NCBI GenBank assembly: GCA_002501135.1
Contig: DLRQ01000087.1
Span: 1 to 47,655 of the forward strand
Direction: 5' to 3'
Source of the DNA: Candidatus Neomicrothrix sp. UBA7884
GTDB lineage: Bacteria; Actinomycetota; Acidimicrobiia; Acidimicrobiales; MedAcidi-G1
Length of the DNA stretch: 47,655 nucleotides
Shown: in pieces, positions 42,419-47,655 of the stretch
Layout: every line of letters begins with the position of its first letter
Position numbering within the stretch: position 1 is the stretch's first letter
The notes under the pieces: generated by a model
Seen by the model: the letters and a program-made list of their open reading frames with translations, nothing else
Told to the model about the DNA's origin: nothing
The model's database searches: none
Translations under genes and position numbers: made by a program

Positions 42419-44488
42419 GTGCGCAGACTCGAGAGCTTCATCCAGGGGGCGTGGCACACACCCGACTGCGAAGGCATGGCAACCAGCCACGCAGTGACCG
42501 GCGAACCCGTCGCAACCGTTTCGAGCAGCGGGATCGACTTTGAGAGAACAGCCGCATACGCCCGAGAGGTGGGTGGGCCCAACCTACGGTCCATGACATT
42601 CCACGAACGGGCTGCGCTACTAAAGCAACTCGGCCAGCACCTGTTCGCCGAGAAGGAGACCCTCTACGACCTTTCAACCGCCACAGGCGCCACCCGGGCC
42701 GATTCCTGGATCGACATCGAGGGAGGCGCCGGCGTGCTCCTCAGCTACGCATCAAAGGGTCGCCGCGAACTTCCGAACTCCACCATTCTCCTCGACGGCG
42801 ACCCCGAGATCCTCGCCCGTGACGGTTCATTCATCGCCACCCACATCGCCGCCCCGCTCCACGGTGTCGCCGTCCAGGTCAACGCGTTCAACTTCCCCTG
42901 CTGGGGAGCCCTCGAAAAGCTCGCCCCGGCACTGCTGGCCGGCGTTCCGACGATCATCAAGCCGGCCACCCCGACGGCCTTCCTGACCGAGGCCATGGTC
43001 CGCCTGATGATCCAGTCGGAAATCCTCCCCGCCGGAGCACTGCAACTGGTATGTGGCGGAGTCGGCGACCTGTTCGACCACCTGGGTGGGCAGGACCTCA
43101 TCGGCTTCACCGGCTCAGCTTCCACAGCAGCACTCCTGAGAGCCCACCCCGCTGTTCTGGAACGCTCGGCTCGCTTCAACACCGAAGCCGATTCCCTAAA
43201 CGCTGCCATCCTCGGCAGCGGGTCAGGGCCCGGCTCAACCGAGTTCGACCTGTTCGTATCCGAGGTCGTGACAGAGATGACCGTCAAGGCCGGACAGAAG
43301 TGCACAGCCATACGGCGGGTGCTGGTGCCGCACCAGCACCTGAATGCAGCCACCGAGGCTGTTGCCGCAGCACTCGGCGAGGTGAGGGTCGGGGACCCGG
43401 CCGACCCGGAGACAGAAATGGGTGCCCTCGTCAGCACGGCGCAGAGAACAGAGGTGCTCGCAGCCGTGTCAACCCTCTCGGGGTCAGCCACTGTGGTTAC
43501 CAGCTCCTGCGAGTTCCACAACGTCGACCCGCAGCGGGGGGCGTTCATGGCACCCACCCTGCTGCGCTCAGAAAACACGACCAACCCCGATGTGCACACC
43601 ACCGAAGCCTTCGGACCGGTCAGCACGATCATCGGATACAGCGACGCCGCCGATGCGGTCCACCTGACGTCGCTCGGCGGCGGAAGCCTCGTCGCCTCCG
43701 TCTACACCGCCGACCCTGCCGAGGCACACGCCCTGACAACCGGGATCTCGGCCCACCACGGGCGCGTCCACGTCGTTGACGCCTCAGTGGCCACCACAAG
43801 CACAGGGCACGGCTCGCCCCTGCCAAACCTCGTCCACGGTGGCCCCGGCCGTGCCGGAGGTGGCGAAGAGATGGGAGGTCTGCGCGGTGTCCGCCACCAC
43901 CTCCAGACGACCGCAGTGCAGGGCTCACCCGACATGCTCACCGCAATAACCGGAGAGTGGATGCCAGGCTCCACCCGACATCTGGATCGCGGTCATCCGT
44001 TCAAACTGAACTTCGACGATCTCGACATCGGTACGGCCATACACACCGACTCACGTACCGTCACCCTCGACGACATCGAAGGCTTCGCCGAGAGCACAGG
44101 CGACAACTTCTACGCCCACATGGACGAGGAAGCAGCAGCGGCAAGTCCCATCTTCGGCGGACGCGTCGCACACGGCTACCTGGTCCTCGCACTCGCGGCA
44201 GGACTGTTCGTCTGGCCCGACCCGGGGCCAGTCCTGGCCAACTACGGGGTCGACCGCTGCCGCTTCGCCAAGCCGACCTACCCGGGCGACACGCTCACTG
44301 TCCTGTTGACCTGCAAACGCAAGACCCTCCGCGCCGGATCCGGCTACGGCGAGGTGGCCTGGGACGCCCAGGTCCTCAACCAGGACGACGACGTGGTAGC
44401 CGCCTACGACGTGCTCACGATGGTCGCCAACCGCCCCGGTGTGAACGGGGCACCACCCGAACAAACCAACAACGGAGGAGACAACTGA
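42419..44488 (+). CDS. paaZ: Oxepin-CoA hydrolase / 3-oxo-5,6-dehydrosuberyl-CoA semialdehyde dehydrogenase
   Basis: A 689-residue fusion that opens and oxidises the seven-membered ring in phenylacetate breakdown. The N-terminal aldehyde dehydrogenase half (about 1-520) has Glu256 (NTEADSL) and Cys295 (GQKCTA), the same numbers as I recall for E. coli PaaZ. The C-terminal MaoC-like hydratase (about 535-680) has FAESTGDNFYAHMDE and FGGRVAHGYL with its catalytic Asp/His. GTG 42419 begins the homologous region. Its stop overlaps the paaA start by one base (TGATG). Confidence 0.95.
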   Translation: MRRLESFIQGAWHTPDCEGMATSHAVTGEPVATVSSSGIDFERTAAYAREVGGPNLRSMTFHERAALLKQLGQHLFAEKETLYDLSTATGATRADSWIDIEGGAGVLLSYASKGRRELPNSTILLDGDPEILARDGSFIATHIAAPLHGVAVQVNAFNFPCWGALEKLAPALLAGVPTIIKPATPTAFLTEAMVRLMIQSEILPAGALQLVCGGVGDLFDHLGGQDLIGFTGSASTAALLRAHPAVLERSARFNTEADSLNAAILGSGSGPGSTEFDLFVSEVVTEMTVKAGQKCTAIRRVLVPHQHLNAATEAVAAALGEVRVGDPADPETEMGALVSTAQRTEVLAAVSTLSGSATVVTSSCEFHNVDPQRGAFMAPTLLRSENTTNPDVHTTEAFGPVSTIIGYSDAADAVHLTSLGGGSLVASVYTADPAEAHALTTGISAHHGRVHVVDASVATTSTGHGSPLPNLVHGGPGRAGGGEEMGGLRGVRHHLQTTAVQGSPDMLTAITGEWMPGSTRHLDRGHPFKLNFDDLDIGTAIHTDSRTVTLDDIEGFAESTGDNFYAHMDEEAAAASPIFGGRVAHGYLVLALAAGLFVWPDPGPVLANYGVDRCRFAKPTYPGDTLTVLLTCKRKTLRAGSGYGEVAWDAQVLNQDDDVVAAYDVLTMVANRPGVNGAPPEQTNNGGDN

Positions 44489-45414
44489 TGGGACGCACCT
44501 GGTCCTCGATGGACGACTTCGAAGCATTCCTCGACGACGGCGGCATGGTCGAGGTCGATGACGACATGCCCGACGAATACAGAGCGGCCGTGTTCCGCTT
44601 CATAGAACTGCACGCCAACAGTGAGCTCATGGGCGGCCTCACCGAACGCGACTGGATACCGATGACACCGGGCCTGCGCCACAAGATGGCCGTACTTGCC
44701 AAGACCCAGGACGAGATCGGCCACGGCCACCTTCTCTACATGGTCGCTGCCGACCTCGGCGTCAAGACGCGTCGCGAGATGCTCGAAGACCTGTTCGCCG
44801 GACGCTCCCGGTTTCAAAACGTGTTCCACTACCCGGCCAGGACATGGGGTGACCAGGTCGCGATCTGCCTGCTGGTCGACGGGGCCGCCGTACCGAGCCA
44901 GAAGGCCGTCTACAAGGACTGCTCCTATGGCCCCTACAAGCGGATCCTCAAGCGGATCATCGCCGAAGAGGGCTTCCACCTCAGGTTGGGCGAGGAGCGC
45001 GTGCTGAAGATCGCAGAGGGCACCGACGCCCAACGAGCAATGTTCCAGCAGTCCATCGACGACTGGTGGTGGCCCGCCCTGCGCCTCTTCGGACCCGACT
45101 CCAGGCCCAACGACAGGCTTGCCCGTTGGCGCCTCAAGTCCGAGAAGAACGAGGTAATGAGGGCCGGTTGGGTCCAGAAGTTCGTTCCGATGCTGCACAG
45201 TTACGGCTTCACCATCCCCGACCCCGGCCTGACCCACGACGCCGAGACCGATACCTGGACCTGCGGCCCGATCGACTGGGAACCCCTCAAGAGGACCATG
45301 GCAATGGACGGCCCCGATACGGCACGACGGATTGCCGAGGCTTCCGCTGCGTGGGAGACCACCAGATGGGTTCGGGACGCCCTCGATGCCGCCCCCGCCG
45401 GAGCGGTCGCATGA
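44488..45414 (+). CDS. paaA: Phenylacetyl-CoA epoxidase, catalytic subunit PaaA
   Basis: A 308-residue di-iron oxygenase subunit. The metal ligands lie in the ExxH segments DEIGHGHLL and EEGFHLRLGEER. VFHYPARTWGD and CSYGPYKRIL match PaaA. With PaaC, PaaB and a reductase it epoxidises phenylacetyl-CoA. GGAGGAG precedes ATG 44488. Its end overlaps paaD by 4 bases (ATGA). Confidence 0.96.
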   Translation: MGRTWSSMDDFEAFLDDGGMVEVDDDMPDEYRAAVFRFIELHANSELMGGLTERDWIPMTPGLRHKMAVLAKTQDEIGHGHLLYMVAADLGVKTRREMLEDLFAGRSRFQNVFHYPARTWGDQVAICLLVDGAAVPSQKAVYKDCSYGPYKRILKRIIAEEGFHLRLGEERVLKIAEGTDAQRAMFQQSIDDWWWPALRLFGPDSRPNDRLARWRLKSEKNEVMRAGWVQKFVPMLHSYGFTIPDPGLTHDAETDTWTCGPIDWEPLKRTMAMDGPDTARRIAEASAAWETTRWVRDALDAAPAGAVA

Positions 45415-45893
45415 GCACCATTACCGTTGACACCACGCTGCTGCGCGACGCTGCCCTCGGAGCTGTCGCAACCGTCGACGACCCCGAGATCCCGGGGGTG
45501 TCCATCGTCGACCTGGGCCTGCTCGAAACCGTGACCGCGACCGTAGATGGCAGGGTCGCCATCGGCCTCATTCCCACCTTCTCCGGATGTCCCGCCCTGG
45601 CCATGATCGCCGCCGATGTGGAGGCCGCCGTCGCGGCGCTGCCCGAGGTTGAAGAAGTCACCGTGGAGTGGTTGAGGTCACCCGTGTGGACAATCGAACG
45701 GGTGACAGAGGACGCCCGCCGGACGATGGCAACCGACCTGACCCTGGCGGTCAGGGTCGACAGCAACCCGACACCATGCCCACGGTGCGGATCTCCGACC
45801 GAGGAGAAGTCAGAGTTCGGCTCCAGTCGCTGCAGGGCCGTACACCGTTGCGGATCGTGCCTCGAGGTCATCGAGGTCATGCGGGACCGCTGA
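45411..45893 (+). CDS. paaD: Phenylacetate pathway Fe-S maturation-type protein PaaD
   Basis: A 160-residue PaaD. The N-terminal half is a DUF59/MIP18-like domain (DPEIPGVSIVDLGLL; FSGCPA), and the C-terminal part has a four-cysteine cluster (CPRCGS, CRAVHRCGSC) that would bind zinc or iron. PaaD is needed for epoxidase activity, probably for metal assembly. Here it directly follows paaA, rather than following paaC as in the usual A-B-C-D-E order. Confidence 0.93.
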   Translation: MSTITVDTTLLRDAALGAVATVDDPEIPGVSIVDLGLLETVTATVDGRVAIGLIPTFSGCPALAMIAADVEAAVAALPEVEEVTVEWLRSPVWTIERVTEDARRTMATDLTLAVRVDSNPTPCPRCGSPTEEKSEFGSSRCRAVHRCGSCLEVIEVMRDR

Positions 45894-45903
45894 AGGAGGA
45901 AGC

Positions 45904-46176
45904 ATGCACACCTATGAGATATTCCTGAAAAAGGACGGGCAGGAGGAGTACCGCCACGCCGGGAGCATCGATGCCCCCGACGACGAGCTGGCACTGTTGC
46001 TGGCCCGCGAGAACTACCTGCGCCGCGCCGAGGGTGACCTGCTCTGGATGGTCGACCGCACCCACCTGCTGGTCGGCGACCGGGACTTTGTGGCACCCAA
46101 CTCGGACAAGCCGCACAGGGATAACGACGGGCTCCTCGTGGCAGCCCACCGCAAGAGCCAGAGGGAGGCACAATGA
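45904..46176 (+). CDS. paaB: Phenylacetyl-CoA epoxidase subunit PaaB
   Basis: A 90-residue PaaB. YEIFLKKDGQEEYRHAGSI and ARENYLRRAEGDLLWMV are typical. It links PaaA-PaaC heterodimers in the epoxidase. A strong AAGGAGGAAGC ribosome site precedes the ATG, and the last 4 bases overlap paaC. Confidence 0.95.
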   Translation: MHTYEIFLKKDGQEEYRHAGSIDAPDDELALLLARENYLRRAEGDLLWMVDRTHLLVGDRDFVAPNSDKPHRDNDGLLVAAHRKSQREAQ

Positions 46177-46937
46177 CATCAATGACCCCCGGAACGGCTG
46201 AGTTCCTGCTCGCCTTCGCCGACGACGAGCACCTCATGGGACAACAGCACACCGAGTGGATCGGCATCGCACCGTTCCTCGAAGAGGACATGGCGTTCGC
46301 CAGCATCGCCCAGGATGAGCTCAGCCATGCGGCACTCCTCTACGCCATCGTGGCCGACAACGGACAGGGCGGCCCACCCGACGATCGGGCGATCGACACC
46401 CTCGCCTTTGACCGGAGCGCTGCCGACTACCGGTCCGCCCAGATCGTCGAGGTGGCCTGCACCGGGTGGGCACATGCCCTGGTTCGCCACTGGCTCTACG
46501 ACACCGCCGAGGAACTCCGGTGGTCGCTGGTTGACGGGTCCTCTCTCGAACCGCTGAGGGATGCCGCCGCCCACGCTGCCCGCGAGGAGCGGTTCCACGT
46601 TCGCCATGCCGACGGCCTGATCGACGTTCTGGCCCACACACCGGACAGTGCCGACAGGCTGGCTGATGCAGTCAACGCCCTCCTGCCCCTCGCCACCGGC
46701 CTCTTTGAGCCTGTCGCAGGTGAGGCAGAGGCAATCGAGGCTGGGGTCACGTCGGCACCGTTCGACACGATGCTTCCCGAATGGACCGACAGGGTTCGGG
46801 CCCGATTCCCTGAGATCGACATCGGAGCCATCGCGGCACCTGCCTACGCCGGCCGGGCACAGAGACACGGCGACTTCGCTGCGCTGATGGCCCGGATGAA
46901 CGAGGTCAGGGGCATCGACCCCACTGCCGTCTGGTAG
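46173..46937 (+). CDS. paaC: Phenylacetyl-CoA epoxidase structural subunit PaaC
   Basis: A 254-residue ferritin-like protein, the partner of PaaA. ADDEHLMGQQHTEWIG and EDMAFASIAQDELSHA at the N-terminal side and REERFHVRHAD later are typical. It overlaps paaB by 4 bases. It is the last paa gene here; paaE, the reductase of the complex, does not follow. Confidence 0.95.
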   Translation: MTSMTPGTAEFLLAFADDEHLMGQQHTEWIGIAPFLEEDMAFASIAQDELSHAALLYAIVADNGQGGPPDDRAIDTLAFDRSAADYRSAQIVEVACTGWAHALVRHWLYDTAEELRWSLVDGSSLEPLRDAAAHAAREERFHVRHADGLIDVLAHTPDSADRLADAVNALLPLATGLFEPVAGEAEAIEAGVTSAPFDTMLPEWTDRVRARFPEIDIGAIAAPAYAGRAQRHGDFAALMARMNEVRGIDPTAVW

Positions 46938-46949
46938 GCATCGCCGACT

Positions 46950-46967
46950 GCGGCGCTACGGTGCCGC
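46950..46967 (+). other. UNCG-tetraloop hairpin before the proline racemase-family start
   Basis: GCGGCGC-TACG-GTGCCGC makes a 7-bp stem (one G-T wobble) closed by a C(UACG)G tetraloop, an unusually stable RNA loop. It ends two bases before ATG 46969. It could end or stabilise the paa transcript, or limit ribosome access to the next gene, for which no separate ribosome site is visible. Confidence 0.5.
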
Positions 46968-46968
46968 C

Positions 46969-47655
46969 ATGATCCCCGGGCCCGGTGAGTCTCTGGAGAC
47001 CACCGACTACCACTGTGCCGGCGAGCCCTTCCGCATCCTGGATGTCGGCCCAATGGAGGGTGTGACCGTCGGCGACCGCCGTGAGTGGGCCATGGCGAAC
47101 CTGGACGACCTGCGGCGCTTTCTCGTCAACGAACCCCGTGGGCACGCCGACATGTACGGCGGCTTCGTCGTGCCGCCCGACGACCTCGACGGTGACCTGG
47201 GAATCGTGTTCTTCCACAAGGACGGCTTCAGCACGGCGTGCGGCCACGGCACGATCGCCATCGTCACCTGGGCGATCGACACGGGGCTGATCACAGCCGA
47301 CGGTGACACCGTTGACGTGGTCGTCGACGTTCCGTCCGGTCGCCTGCCGACTGTGGCGGGCCTGGACGGGGGCAGGGTGTCCAGCGTCCGGTTCCAGAAC
47401 GTCCCCTCGTACGTCAGCACCATGGCCTTGGACGTCCAGACCTCCATTGGGCGACTGCCCGTCGACGTGTCCTTCGGAGGCGCCTTCTACGCATCGGTCG
47501 GCCTCGATGGAACCGACCTCTCAGCCGACCGTGCGAGCCTCGACCAGTTGATCTCGGTTGGACGCCAGGTACGCACCGCACTGGACGGATCGCCAACGGT
47601 TGTGCACACTCCAGACGACCGGCTCTCGGGTCTGTACGGCACGATCTTCCACGAG
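46969..47655 (+). CDS. Proline racemase / hydroxyproline epimerase family protein (partial, runs off window)
   Basis: The first 229 codons are open to the end of the window. TTDYHCAGEPFRI at residues 11-23 and the first active-site Cys in STACGHGTIA match the proline racemase family, which includes 4-hydroxyproline 2-epimerase and trans-3-hydroxyproline dehydratase. The second catalytic position (Cys for racemases, Thr for the dehydratase) lies beyond the window, so the activity is undecided. It follows paaC by 31 bases that contain a hairpin. Confidence 0.88.
   Translation, partial: MIPGPGESLETTDYHCAGEPFRILDVGPMEGVTVGDRREWAMANLDDLRRFLVNEPRGHADMYGGFVVPPDDLDGDLGIVFFHKDGFSTACGHGTIAIVTWAIDTGLITADGDTVDVVVDVPSGRLPTVAGLDGGRVSSVRFQNVPSYVSTMALDVQTSIGRLPVDVSFGGAFYASVGLDGTDLSADRASLDQLISVGRQVRTALDGSPTVVHTPDDRLSGLYGTIFHE

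Overview
The window is GC-rich, densely packed and free of mobile elements. It reads as chromosome of a high-GC actinobacterium. The evidence is a dnaK-grpE-dnaJ-hspR operon with HspR-type (HAIR) inverted repeats, a GlnR-like box upstream of the ammonium transporter gene, a mycobacterial-type dCTP deaminase, an EtfD-like membrane Fe-S protein, and many GTG starts with 1-4 base gene overlaps. A marine or soil member of Acidimicrobiia is my best guess, but nothing in the sequence proves the rank.

Layout. 1-362: tRNA-Glu, tRNA-Asp and tRNA-Phe closed by a hairpin. 404-6204: a phosphatase, then a catabolic set (aldehyde dehydrogenase, 3Fe-4S ferredoxin, cytochrome P450, acyl-CoA dehydrogenase, crotonase). 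6267-20052: malic enzyme, pyrE and ten pur genes on the minus strand (purM, F, L, Q, S, C, B, E, D, A), interrupted only by an opposite-strand gene for a 128-residue unknown protein. 20346-24272: hspR, dnaJ, grpE and dnaK, with a perfect HAIR operator between hspR and purA and a degraded one over the dnaK promoter. 24529-30182: gpmA, amt, etfD-like, dcd and a VOC protein.

31140-41208 is the most interesting region. A minus-strand operon (mtnA, two BMP-type nucleoside ABC permeases, their double ATPase, an mtnP/MTI-phosphorylase-like gene) faces away from a plus-strand operon (DUF985-like cupin, SDR, class II aldolase-SDR fusion, MTA/SAH deaminase-like amidohydrolase). Together they spell a complete candidate route. 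A thionucleoside such as 5'-methylthioadenosine, or 5'-deoxyadenosine, would be imported, deaminated, phosphorolysed to the 5-substituted ribose-1-phosphate, isomerised by MtnA, and split by the aldolase to DHAP and an aldehyde that the fused or separate SDR could reduce or oxidise. This is a deaminative version of the DHAP shunt. A phytanoyl-CoA dioxygenase-family gene converges on it from each side.

42235-47655: tRNA-Gly(CCC), a good promoter and a compact paaZ-A-D-B-C set for phenylacetyl-CoA epoxidation and ring cleavage (paaE is not here). A proline racemase-family gene then runs off the window end.
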